From Natrialbaceae archaeon (GTDB taxonomy: Archaea > Halobacteriota > Halobacteria > Halobacteriales > Natrialbaceae): 22,617 nt of DNA. The stretch is taken from positions 1-22,617 of the forward strand of contig PUKM01000268.1 in NCBI GenBank assembly GCA_003552325.1. Direction: 5' to 3'. How positions within the stretch are numbered: the first letter of the stretch is position 1; each line of letters opens with the position of its first letter. Shown here piece by piece: positions 15,790-22,617 of the stretch. A program made the position numbers and the translations under genes. The notes below the pieces were generated by a model. That model searched no databases. It saw only the letters and a list, made by a program, of their open reading frames with translations, and was not told the origin of the DNA.

Positions 15790-17634
15790 TCAGGCTCGCT
15801 CATAAATCGTGACTGCACCGGAATCGTACGTTTTGCTTCCGCGTTGCAGGTCAGTGTCAACAACATCTTCGAACGGGACGTACTGGGAGAACTGGAGCGG
15901 CCGCTGTGCGGCCTCCTGCTCACGGATGAGTACCGTCCCGTGTCCCTCGAAGAGCGGATCTTCGTCGACGACGACCCGTTCGCATGGGGTGGCCTCGAGT
16001 TCCGTGAGATATCGACAGGACGGCCGATCCGCTGCGACGAGTTCGGGATCGGTCGCTGCAACTTGTTCGAACGAGGTCTGTTCCTGGTCTGTAATATAAA
16101 ACGTATAAAACGGACGTTCGACCAGTGGGTTATCGGAGGCGACGAAGTCGTTCGACACGGCAGTGACGGACAGACACGAAACCAGAACGAGGACGATCAG
16201 GAGCATCCGGACGCCGCCACGCCGACAGAGTTCGTAGAGACCATAGGCACCGGTGAGGGCGACGAACATGTAGCTGTAATGAGCGAATCGACCGACGTTC
16301 ACGCCGACGAGTTCGTCAAACAACAATGTGGGCCCCGGAAAAACGATCGGGATAATACCCACGGTAAAGAGGACGAAGACAGCATACGGAGGCCACGTCG
16401 ACCCCCTGTCACGGTACCAGAATAGAAACCCGAGCAATAAAAAGAAGACCAGAAACGAGTAGGGCACGTAGTTCGCAACTTCGACCAAGGGATCGAGTTC
16501 GACGCCAGCAGGGCCCCCTTCGGGAGCACCACCTGCGAAAACGACCGCGACCGTCCCAACGAGGCGGTTGACCAGGAAGTCCGCGCGGAAAAACCAGTAA
16601 ATGATCGTCACGCCGACGGCGACGAGCACGGTGTATCCGTCAATCACTGGTGGACGGTTCGAGACAACACGCTCGAGGATGGCCAACCCACCGATGAGGA
16701 CGAGGACGAACGGAATCGATACTGGATGATAGACCACGATACCGATAATGAAGCTCACGGTGAGCGCCCGAACCGCACTCGACGGTGGAAGCGTGAGGGT
16801 TCCGAGGACCAACACAAACAGGATCGAGGTGATACTCCGTGGGATAGAGTACATGCCATAGAACAGGTAGAGCGGAAAGCAGATCGTGACGAATGCTGCG
16901 AACAGGGCGTAGGTACGATTTGGGATGAATCGATACGCGAGGGCGTACACTGCCATGATCCCCACCGCGAATACCAGACCACTGAGAACGTACATCGTCG
17001 TCGGCACCTCGAGCCAGCCCCCAGTCATTAGTGAGACTTCAGCGACGTAGACGTGCCAGAGCGGGAACGGCTCGTAGGTCGGGGAAACCCCGGCCCCAGA
17101 CCCCGTTTCCACGACTGCTGATGCCGAGGCGATGTGGCTGGTGAGATCAGTCCGCCCGACGAAGAGATTGTAATTCAACGTGACGCTGAAGACCACGAGC
17201 GCGTAGGCGAGCATGAGCTGGTAACCAATGGCAACGACTCGCCATTTTCCGCGACTATCGGAAAAAATGATCTGGACGAAAATCAGGGTATAGATCAGGC
17301 CAACACCGAGATAGAACAGTGTCGGACGGACCTCAGTCACCGCGACGAGGATGACCAATGCTGAAACGAGCACGTGAACGACAGTAATCGGGAAACGCCA
17401 ATCGAGTGCGTTGAATCGGCCACTATGGTACCAGCCAAATCCCGGGTCCTCGAGAGACCAGGCAATGGCTGTCGCCACCAGCATGGGGACGGCGAGATAC
17501 AACGCCAGCACTGCGAGATGTGGTTGACCGACGGCTATGGGAGCAACCAGCCCAACGAGAGCGGCGAGTGGAATCCCAACGAGTGCAACCCGGTACAGCG
17601 CAGCAGGCTCCAAGCGGACCGTCTCGATGGCCAT
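15790..17634 (-). CDS. Large multi-pass membrane protein, GT-C glycosyltransferase/polymerase-like
   Basis: A 614-residue protein with roughly 12 or more hydrophobic helices from residue 15 to about 480, followed by a soluble acidic C-terminal domain of about 110 residues that contains three Cys. After the fifth hydrophobic region comes NLFVGRTDLTSH (156-167), an acidic-plus-His loop, and later PTYEPFPLWHVYVAE (185-199). Such D...H loops with a following P-L-H segment are seen in GT-C enzymes, which use lipid-phosphate sugar donors on the outer face, and in related archaeal membrane families. I see no PMT, AglB or O-antigen ligase signature strong enough to name. It could be a polymerase or a surface glycosyltransferase. 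It heads the minus-strand unit with the deacetylase and the second FemAB-like gene. Confidence 0.75.
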   Translation of the reverse strand: MAIETVRLEPAALYRVALVGIPLAALVGLVAPIAVGQPHLAVLALYLAVPMLVATAIAWSLEDPGFGWYHSGRFNALDWRFPITVVHVLVSALVILVAVTEVRPTLFYLGVGLIYTLIFVQIIFSDSRGKWRVVAIGYQLMLAYALVVFSVTLNYNLFVGRTDLTSHIASASAVVETGSGAGVSPTYEPFPLWHVYVAEVSLMTGGWLEVPTTMYVLSGLVFAVGIMAVYALAYRFIPNRTYALFAAFVTICFPLYLFYGMYSIPRSITSILFVLVLGTLTLPPSSAVRALTVSFIIGIVVYHPVSIPFVLVLIGGLAILERVVSNRPPVIDGYTVLVAVGVTIIYWFFRADFLVNRLVGTVAVVFAGGAPEGGPAGVELDPLVEVANYVPYSFLVFFLLLGFLFWYRDRGSTWPPYAVFVLFTVGIIPIVFPGPTLLFDELVGVNVGRFAHYSYMFVALTGAYGLYELCRRGGVRMLLIVLVLVSCLSVTAVSNDFVASDNPLVERPFYTFYITDQEQTSFEQVAATDPELVAADRPSCRYLTELEATPCERVVVDEDPLFEGHGTVLIREQEAAQRPLQFSQYVPFEDVVDTDLQRGSKTYDSGAVTIYERA

Positions 17635-17829
17635 TACGAGCAGTGGTCACCGGTGTTGGTCCCTGTAAGGGGTCTTACTCGAGCGGGCTGTGTGTCACTC
17701 CGCGACCACAGAGTGTCCATGTACGTCTACAAACGGACTCGGTACCCAAAAACCAGTAGCGCACAGTCACGAAATGCTGACTGTATGCGTACTCGAGGCG
17801 ACGACAACAACTGTCGATCACCGCAGTGC

Positions 17830-17847
17830 GTTCCTCGAAAAAGGAAC
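17830..17847 (-). terminator. Stem-loop downstream of the aminopeptidase gene
   Basis: GTTCCT (17830-17835) and AGGAAC (17842-17847) form a 6-bp stem. Read on the minus strand the loop is TTTTCG, and the structure lies 42 nt after the aminopeptidase stop. The remaining gap (17635-17829) up to the membrane protein gene shows no supported gene. Confidence 0.4.
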
Positions 17848-17889
17848 TGACTCACACCGACGAGAGGGGATGCGAGCGTAATTCAGACC

Positions 17890-18984
17890 CTACGCCTCGA
17901 ATCCGTCCTCGAACACGAACGTCCCGTTACGCTGGACGACCTCGCCATCGACCTCGATCACGGAATCGTCGCTCATGTCGACGATCATGTCTACGTGGAC
18001 GGCCGAATCATTGTGCTCGTTTTCCGCACCGACGGTGGCATCGTACGCTCGCCCGACAGCCATGTGGACCGTATCGCCCATCTTTTCGTCGAACAGCATG
18101 TTGTACGTGAACCGGTCGATATCACGGTTCATCCCGATGCCGAGTTCACCCAGTCGCCGCGCACCAGCATCGGCCTCGAGCACTTCGGTCAACAGTTCTT
18201 CGTTTTTCCCCGCCGAGTGGGAGACGACAGCGCCGTTTTCGAACTCGAGGTACGCGTCCGTAATTTCTCGACCCTGGTGGTACAGCGGCATATCGAACAG
18301 GACCTCGCCCTCGACGCTGTTGCGGACGGGTGCCGTGAACACCTCGCCTCCGGGGAGGTTGCGCTCGCCGTAATCGTTGAGCGTGTGGTTGCCGGCGATC
18401 GACATCGTGACGTCGGTGGTCTCCCCGCTTTTGATCCGAACCGTTTCTGCCGGGTCCAGAATATCGACGAGTTGTTGCTGGTGTTCGCGGACGGCTGCCC
18501 AGTCTTTGTTGACAGCATCCCAGACGAAGTTCTCGTAGCCTGCTCGAGACATTTCCGCGAGTTGGGCGTTGGCCGGTGCGGGAAACTGGGTGAGACACCA
18601 GCGTTTCGAGAGTCTTTCGTCCTGTATTGGACGGTATGCCGTACTGTACGCCGAGCTGATTTCCGGATCGACGTCACTGGTTTCAGTCGCGTTGTCACCC
18701 GCTCTGATCGCGATATAGACGTCCGTGTGTTCGATCAGCGCCAGTTCGTGTTCGGGCGTTTCGAACCCACCACCGGCGGCCTGGAGATAGGCTCTATGTT
18801 GGCGTTTCCCGGCACGTTTGCTCGTCGTGATCGGATTTGCGCCGACGTCGCCACAGACCTCGTGTAAGGCGACGACGAGGTCCTCAGCGACCGGGTGGCC
18901 ATCGATGACGACGTTGTCCCCGGGTTGGAGGTCCACGGAGTGGGTTGCAATGACCTGTGCGTGCTCGCGGATTCGCGGATCCAT
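17890..18984 (-). CDS. M29-family aminopeptidase
   Basis: A 364-residue cytosolic metallo-aminopeptidase of the AmpS/AmpT (M29, thermophilic) family, which removes N-terminal residues from peptides using two metal ions. The N-terminal domain (1-200) carries LQPGDNVVIDGHP. The catalytic domain has RNLPGGEVFTAPV (Glu214), RLGELGIGMN (Glu280), GDTVHMAVGRAY (His307, Tyr314) and HNDSAVHVDM (His330, Asp332). The Glu-Glu spacing of 66 residues and the Glu...His...Tyr...His-x-Asp order match the family ligand set as I remember it. ATG 18984 agrees with the family start MDPRIREHAQVIA. It is divergent from the threonine aldolase gene, 180 bp away, and probably monocistronic given the hairpin after it. 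Confidence 0.95.
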   Translation of the reverse strand: MDPRIREHAQVIATHSVDLQPGDNVVIDGHPVAEDLVVALHEVCGDVGANPITTSKRAGKRQHRAYLQAAGGGFETPEHELALIEHTDVYIAIRAGDNATETSDVDPEISSAYSTAYRPIQDERLSKRWCLTQFPAPANAQLAEMSRAGYENFVWDAVNKDWAAVREHQQQLVDILDPAETVRIKSGETTDVTMSIAGNHTLNDYGERNLPGGEVFTAPVRNSVEGEVLFDMPLYHQGREITDAYLEFENGAVVSHSAGKNEELLTEVLEADAGARRLGELGIGMNRDIDRFTYNMLFDEKMGDTVHMAVGRAYDATVGAENEHNDSAVHVDMIVDMSDDSVIEVDGEVVQRNGTFVFEDGFEA

Positions 18985-19164
18985 GTGCGAATACTATCGA
19001 CACCGTCGCAAACCAGTTTCGGATCGAAACCACGTGGGGGCGAACGGGCGTGTGCCAATACCGTTGGCTCGCGTCACACGGGTGACCGATTCACGCTGGC
19101 CGATTCCAACGCTATGGTCGCCGTGACCACTGGCTATTTGCCTTCCTGTCTCCAACCGCCACCC

Positions 19165-20184
19165 ATGATCGACCTCCGTTCTGACACGGTAACGACACCA
19201 GATGGATCGATGCGTGACGCCGCGGCAACGGCTCCAGTCGGTGATGACGTCTACGAAGAGGACCCCACGGTAACCGACCTCGAGGAACGGGCCGCGGATC
19301 TGGTCGGCAAAGAGGCCGCCCTTTTCGTACCGACAGGAACGATGGGGAATCAGATCGCGATTCGAGAGCACACCTCCCGTGGAGAGGAAGTGATCGCCGA
19401 CCGCGAGAGCCACGTCGTCAAGTGGGAACTCGGCGGGATGGCCCAACACGCCGGCGTCCAGGTTCGGATGGTCGACGGTGACCGTGGGCTACCGACGCCA
19501 GAACAGGTCCACGAGAGCTACGTCGAGGAGGACCTCCACAGACCGGGAACCGGCCTCCTCTGTCTCGAGAATACCCACAACGCTCGTGGCGGTCTCGCGA
19601 TCACCCCGGAGCGGATGCGTGACACCGCAGACGCAGCCCGGGAACACGACGTTCCAGTCCACCTCGATGGGGCCAGAGTGTTCAATGCGGCCACCGCACT
19701 CGAGGTACCCGTAACGGACCTCACCGATCACGTCGACTCCGTCATGTTCTGTCTCTCGAAAGGACTCGGTGCCCCGGTCGGATCGATGCTTGCGGGTGAC
19801 GCCGAGTTCATCGACCGTGCCCGGCGAACCCGCAAACTGTTCGGTGGTGGAATGCGCCAGGTGGGCGTCATCGCGGGCCCTGGACTCGAGGCCCTCGAGA
19901 ACGTCGATGACCTAGGGCTCGATCACGCCAATGCACGGACACTCGCGGCTGGCCTCGACGAAATTAGTGGGCTCTCGGTTCCCGAACCGGAATCGAACAT
20001 CGTCGTTGCGGATGTCGCCGCCACGGGACACGACGTCGAGACTGTGCTCGAGCGACTGGCCGATCACGAGGTCCTCGCCACGGCGTTTGGTCCGACCACC
20101 ATCCGGCTGTGTACCCACCGTGACGTCGACAGTGACGACATCGAGCACGCACTCGAGGGGGCACGGGCTGCACTGGATTGCTGA
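19165..20184 (+). CDS. ltaE: Low-specificity L-threonine aldolase
   Basis: A 339-residue PLP-dependent fold-type I enzyme that cleaves L-threonine and allo-threonine to glycine and acetaldehyde. It opens with the diagnostic MIDLRSDTVTTP, then GDDVYEEDPTV (26-36), VPTGTMGNQIAI (55-66), CLENTHN (133-139), VHLDGARVFNA (165-175, Asp168 for the PLP pyridine nitrogen) and FCLSKGLGAPVGS (195-207, Schiff-base Lys199). ATG 19165 gives the family N-terminus; the open frame upstream to 18895 is antisense to the aminopeptidase. The gene ends 4 nt before a bidirectional stem-loop facing the convergent small membrane gene. Confidence 0.95.
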   Translation: MIDLRSDTVTTPDGSMRDAAATAPVGDDVYEEDPTVTDLEERAADLVGKEAALFVPTGTMGNQIAIREHTSRGEEVIADRESHVVKWELGGMAQHAGVQVRMVDGDRGLPTPEQVHESYVEEDLHRPGTGLLCLENTHNARGGLAITPERMRDTADAAREHDVPVHLDGARVFNAATALEVPVTDLTDHVDSVMFCLSKGLGAPVGSMLAGDAEFIDRARRTRKLFGGGMRQVGVIAGPGLEALENVDDLGLDHANARTLAAGLDEISGLSVPEPESNIVVADVAATGHDVETVLERLADHEVLATAFGPTTIRLCTHRDVDSDDIEHALEGARAALDC

Positions 20185-20188
20185 CGGG

Positions 20189-20215
20189 GCGATAGCCGAC
20201 GCTCCCCGCTATCGC
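20189..20215. terminator. Bidirectional terminator-like stem-loop
   Basis: GCGATAGC (20189-20196) and GCTATCGC (20208-20215) form a perfect 8-bp stem with an 11-nt loop between the convergent threonine aldolase and 42-residue membrane protein genes. The small gene's TAG stop (20209-20211, minus strand) lies inside the right arm. Confidence 0.55.
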
Positions 20216-20337
20216 TGCATCCCATCGCGGAACTCGAGGACGGTCCGGCGAAGTAACAGGTAGACGAAGAAGATCAGCGACAGGAGAATCAGCACGATGG
20301 CAATGATGACCGGATCGTCCGGTAGTGGACCAAACAT
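20209..20337 (-). CDS. Small single-pass membrane protein (42 aa)
   Basis: A minus-strand frame of 42 residues from ATG 20337 to TAG 20209. A short acidic N-terminus (MFGPLPDDP) is followed by about 19 continuous hydrophobic residues (VIIAIVLILLSLIFFVYLL, 10-28), then a basic-to-charged tail (LRRTVLEFRDGMQR). The one-helix layout with positive-inside RR strongly resembles the many short conserved haloarchaeal membrane proteins, but the function is unknown. It is convergent to the threonine aldolase gene and shares its stem-loop. A coding role is favoured by the clean helix-plus-RR design. Confidence 0.75.
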   Translation of the reverse strand: MFGPLPDDPVIIAIVLILLSLIFFVYLLLRRTVLEFRDGMQR

Positions 20338-20531
20338 ACACCCGGGTTATACGGGCGATGTCAAAACCGTTTCGCCGTTCATCGGCTGCTTTCTTTCGTA
20401 CGTACTCGAGTGCGGTCTGTCGGTTTCTCAGCAAACGAGCCGTATGGTCCACGGCTGTTTCCGTGCAATAGGGTGCCAGAACTGGGTCCTGACTCGAGAC
20501 CGTACTCCCTAGGTAAAACCGTCTTTTGAGC

Positions 20532-20540
20532 TTGGGGTGA
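20532..20540 (+). repeat. TTGGGGTGA copy 1, next to the TATA-like box
   Basis: A TTGGGGTGA 9-mer ends 5 nt before TTTATA (20546). The same 9-mer occurs twice more within 125 bp in the opposite orientation (see the next entry). Its placement directly upstream of a TATA-like box suggests a regulator site or a BRE-adjacent element. Confidence 0.45.
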
Positions 20541-20545
20541 CTCTA

Positions 20546-20551
20546 TTTATA
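20546..20551 (+). promoter_or_regulatory. TATA-like box TTTATA
   Basis: TTTATA lies in CTCTATTTATACGG, a clear AT island. ATG 20570 is 24 nt downstream of its first base (20564 is 18 nt), close to the spacing of leaderless haloarchaeal transcripts. No annotated-size plus-strand gene follows, so it would drive a short transcript. Confidence 0.45.
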
Positions 20552-20563
20552 CGGGGTTTGTAG

Positions 20564-20677
20564 ATGGAGATGTCCCCGGTCGCCGACGCCGATATGGCAC
20601 CAGTCGGATCGGCTCGGGGCTTCCAAACCGAATCCGATCACCCCAAACCGATCGCTCACCCCAATGGTGCCTTCTGA
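20564..20677 (+). CDS. Candidate small protein (37 aa), speculative
   Basis: The frame runs from ATG 20564 (or ATG 20570, two codons later) to TGA 20677. It gives a Pro/Ala/Asp-rich peptide that starts MEMSPVADADMAPVG and ends HPKPIAHPNGAF. It is supported by a TATA-like box at a suitable distance and a stem-loop 14 nt after the stop. I do not recognise the sequence, and third-position G/C (about two thirds by hand count) is only moderate. The repeated TCACCCCAA lies inside it, so the DNA may instead serve as a regulatory or RNA element. Confidence 0.2.
   Translation: MEMSPVADADMAPVGSARGFQTESDHPKPIAHPNGAF
20638..20664 (-). repeat. Two TTGGGGTGA copies 18 bp apart
   Basis: TCACCCCAA is at 20638-20646 and again at 20656-20664, i.e. 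two minus-strand TTGGGGTGA copies with 18-bp periodicity. Each is followed on the minus strand by a near-matching GATCGG-like extension. Confidence 0.5.
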
Positions 20678-20690
20678 CATGCCCCTCCGA

Positions 20691-20710
20691 GACGGTCCTC
20701 CTCGACCGTC
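20691..20710 (+). terminator. Stem-loop after the candidate small transcript
   Basis: GACGGT (20691-20696) pairs with ACCGTC (20705-20710) across an 8-nt pyrimidine-rich loop. It could end a plus-strand transcript from 20546 or a minus-strand transcript from the phosphodiesterase gene. No T-tract is present. Confidence 0.35.
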
Positions 20711-20808
20711 ACCCCGCTGACGTCGGCCCTCCACCCGCTGACCCGTCAGTGCTATCCTGCGCTGTCCCTCGAGTGAAATCGAACGATGGGGTTCCCACAG
20801 CCCATCCC

Positions 20809-21327
20809 TTACTCCCTCGTGACCTCGAACGTCTCGAACACGGTTCCATCCGGTTCCCGGAGCTCGCCTCGGTACGCAGACCCCGATTCACCGTCGTACA
20901 GGACGCAAAACCCAGGTCGATTCCCGCGCGGCTGGACGTGACTCCCCGGATTGAGGAGGATGAGCTCACCCGTGTCGACGACCCGAGGACGGTGCGTATG
21001 ACCGGAGACGACGATATCGGCATCTCGAGCCCGTCCGAACAATTCGAGCGCGGTGTCACCGCCATTCCGGCGGTGAGTCACAGCGATTCGGAGGCCGTCG
21101 TGTTCGACCGTTCGAGCCGTTGGTAACTGCTGAGAAACGGGGTAGTCGTCGGCGTTTCCGTGAACCGGATAAAACACGTCACAGTACGCCTGGAACGCCT
21201 CGAGTGCGGCCGTGCTGGTGAAGTCACCGGCGTGTATCACGGCATCTGCACGCTTGGCCACCTCGGAGGCGTCGCCCGTGAGTTCGTGGCCGGTGTGGCT
21301 GTGGGTGTCGGAGAATATCGCGATCAT
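20809..21327 (-). CDS. YfcE/MJ0936-type metallophosphoesterase
   Basis: A 172-residue calcineurin-like phosphodiesterase of the small YfcE/MJ0936 class, cytosolic and binuclear-metal dependent; the substrate is usually unassigned. The motifs run in order: MIAIFSDTHSH (Asp7, His9), VIHAGDFTS (Asp35), VHGNADDYP (Asn58), IAVTHRRNGG (His85) and VSGHTHRP (His110, His112). The usual THG(H) motif reads THRRN here, with the first His kept. I chose ATG 21327 because it begins directly with the metal-binding strand; ATG 21348 would add 7 residues. It lies 56 bp after the HD phosphohydrolase gene on the same strand, so co-transcription is likely. Confidence 0.92.
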   Translation of the reverse strand: MIAIFSDTHSHTGHELTGDASEVAKRADAVIHAGDFTSTAALEAFQAYCDVFYPVHGNADDYPVSQQLPTARTVEHDGLRIAVTHRRNGGDTALELFGRARDADIVVSGHTHRPRVVDTGELILLNPGSHVQPRGNRPGFCVLYDGESGSAYRGELREPDGTVFETFEVTRE

Positions 21328-21383
21328 TGCTCGTGATTGCACGCCCATCCGTACGGCTGTTACGGATCCAGTGTCGGTTATCG

Positions 21384-22610
21384 TTAGTCGGTAAAGTGGT
21401 CGAGGGTGGTATACAACCGATCCCGGACCTCGGTGACGAGTGGGCCATCGATATCAAGCCCCAGCACATCGACGGCGGCGACACCGACGCGATCTCGCAC
21501 CTCCGCCGGGCAGTAGACGCCAAGCCGCCAGTGGGAGTACTGGGCGGCCCGTAGCGCATCGACCAACGGTGATTGACGACCGAGTTGGCGAACCTCTCCA
21601 TTGACCAGCACCCTGGTGGTCGACTCTTTCATCGATGGTCGGGACGGGACATCGAGGATGACCCCAGCGTGGTCGACGCCTGCACAGTCGGCGATTTCGC
21701 GCTCGAAGTTTCGAATTGCGTCGTGTTCGGCCTCGATGATCCCCCCCGTCACGTCGTCGATTTCTGCCCACACGGCTCGCTTGTACAGCTTTCGGTGATC
21801 GAACCGTCGAGAGAACATGGCGGTTTCCTCACTCGAGCGGAGGGCGACGATCAGGTCGTGGTCGTCCATTCGCTGCAGCGTCTCGGCGTCCGTCTCCCCG
21901 GCCTCGAGCAGTTGTTCCGTGGCTCGCCGCAACATCGCTTTACTAATGCGGGCGACACTGTGGCTGTAGACGGTCGGGTTCATCAGCGCGCGAGCGACCA
22001 ACAAGCTCTCCGCAGTCTGAACGTTACCGGCGCCGAGCACTAACTCGCCGTCGACGAATCGGAGTTCCCGCACCAGTCGTCCGTGATCGATCGTGCCGTA
22101 GGGAACACCAGTATGGTGGGCATCCCGTACGAGGTAGTCCATTCTGTCGACATCGAGTTCGCCCGAAACGATCTGGCCAAATCGACCCTCACCCGCGACG
22201 AGGTCGGCGACGCTCCCCGGATCGAGGTCGTGGTCGCGGAGGACGGCTCCCACAGCACCTTTATCGAGCAAGGCATGTACATCGTCGTGATAGCGACCAG
22301 TTTCACGGTGGGTGAGGTCCTCGAGGTTGTGGCTGAACGGACCGTGGCCGACGTCGTGGAGGAGTGCCGCGGCTTCGATTCGGTTGGCCTCCTGGCCACC
22401 GATTCCGAGGTGCTCGAGGGCCTGTTTGGCGAGGTGATAGACGCCGAGACTGTGTTCGAATCGAGTGTGGTTCGCCGACGGATAGACGAGTGAGACGGTG
22501 CCGAGTTGAGCAATATGACGAAGCCGTTGCACTGGCGGCGTATCGAGCAAGTCGCGTGCCACACCCTCAATTTCGATGTGGTCGTGGACGCTGTCCTTTA
22601 TCGTCTTCAT
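21384..22610 (-). CDS. HD-domain phosphohydrolase (SAMHD1/dGTPase-like)
   Basis: A 408-residue HD-superfamily hydrolase of the COG1078 type, related to dNTP triphosphohydrolases. The N-terminus MKTIKDSVHDHIEIEGVA and DTPPVQRLRHIAQLG (23-37) are typical. The metal set is FEHSLGVYHL (His53), AALLHDVGHGPFSH (His85-Asp86) and SGELDVDRMDYLVRD (149-163, Asp153/155). The C-terminal region (SSEETAMFSRRFDHRKLYKRAVW onward) resembles the phosphatase's second helical lobe. The likely role is dNTP pool control or nucleotide hydrolysis; the substrate is not readable. It starts at ATG 22610, 7 nt from the window edge, so its promoter is outside. Confidence 0.93.
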   Translation of the reverse strand: MKTIKDSVHDHIEIEGVARDLLDTPPVQRLRHIAQLGTVSLVYPSANHTRFEHSLGVYHLAKQALEHLGIGGQEANRIEAAALLHDVGHGPFSHNLEDLTHRETGRYHDDVHALLDKGAVGAVLRDHDLDPGSVADLVAGEGRFGQIVSGELDVDRMDYLVRDAHHTGVPYGTIDHGRLVRELRFVDGELVLGAGNVQTAESLLVARALMNPTVYSHSVARISKAMLRRATEQLLEAGETDAETLQRMDDHDLIVALRSSEETAMFSRRFDHRKLYKRAVWAEIDDVTGGIIEAEHDAIRNFEREIADCAGVDHAGVILDVPSRPSMKESTTRVLVNGEVRQLGRQSPLVDALRAAQYSHWRLGVYCPAEVRDRVGVAAVDVLGLDIDGPLVTEVRDRLYTTLDHFTD

Positions 22611-22617
22611 GACAGAG

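Larger units (their letters stand above)
20338..20808. other. 471-bp intergenic stretch with repeats, a TATA-like box and stem-loops
   Basis: No gene of normal length is present between the small membrane protein gene and the phosphodiesterase gene. It contains three copies of the 9-mer TTGGGGTGA (one plus-strand, two minus-strand), TTTATA at 20546-20551, a 37-codon plus-strand frame, a 45-codon minus-strand frame (ATG 20680 to a TAG at 20543), an inverted repeat at 20691-20710 and a second one at 20738-20749 (CTGAC-CC-GTCAG). CCCGCTGAC occurs twice near 20714-20742. The layout suits a short independent transcript or regulatory RNA. Confidence 0.5.

Noticed and set aside
17635..17889. Possible small gene or tRNA between the membrane protein and the aminopeptidase
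   Set aside because: No cloverleaf, no protein-like frame; only the stem-loop at 17830-17847 is supported.
18895..19164. N-terminal extension of threonine aldolase
   Set aside because: It is antisense to the aminopeptidase; the family begins at MIDLRSDTVT (ATG 19165).
20338..20452. Minus-strand reading (LLRNRQTALEYVRKKAADE...) upstream of the small membrane protein
   Set aside because: The N-terminal part looks helix-like, but the frame runs on through the small gene and the threonine aldolase antisense, with no family match.
1..22617. CRISPR array, insertion sequence, or integrase/att site at the island borders
   Set aside because: No spaced direct repeats, transposase, integrase or tRNA-end repeats were seen; the island borders show only ordinary gaps.

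Overview
The window is chromosomal DNA from an extremely halophilic archaeon (class Halobacteria). The proteins are rich in Asp and Glu, third codon positions are strongly G/C, and the families are typical of haloarchaea: the CitG-like/DUF447 pair, a CDC48-type AAA ATPase, haloarchaeal proline dehydrogenase, Tat lipoproteins, and small membrane proteins. CTCGAG is extremely frequent and CTAG is scarce. This composition suggests the Natrialbaceae, but that placement is tentative. No rRNA, tRNA, CRISPR array or insertion sequence was recognised.

Layout. (1) 1-4959 is mostly housekeeping: a truncated DUF447 protein, a CitG-like enzyme and serine O-acetyltransferase on the minus strand, then a CDC48/VAT-type unfoldase and a DUF457-like membrane metal-dependent hydrolase on the plus strand. 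(2) 5111-17634 is a cell-surface polymer island. It encodes a FemAB-like transferase, a convergent ATP-grasp ligase, a plus-strand series (unusual proline dehydrogenase paralog, two SAM methyltransferases, a Tat-exported right-handed beta-helix lipoprotein, a Wzx-like flippase), and a converging minus-strand series (a large GT-C-like membrane protein, a polysaccharide deacetylase, a second FemAB-like transferase). (3) 17890-22610 returns to housekeeping: M29 aminopeptidase, threonine aldolase, a 42-residue membrane protein, a YfcE-type phosphodiesterase and an HD-domain phosphohydrolase. A structured 470-bp intergenic stretch (20338-20808) carries three copies of a 9-mer and a TATA-like box.

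How the genes may work together. The island holds a flippase, a membrane GT-C/polymerase candidate, a deacetylase, a beta-helix surface protein and methyltransferases, but no recognisable cytosolic GT2/GT4 glycosyltransferase. It also has two FemAB-like aminoacyltransferase-fold proteins, an ATP-grasp carboxylate-amine ligase and a proline dehydrogenase homologue whose substrate-binding pair is altered. The inference, not proven here, is that it tailors an exported glycan or lipid-linked oligosaccharide with amino-acid-derived groups (deacetylate, acylate, methylate, flip). This is the best candidate for an undescribed system in the window.
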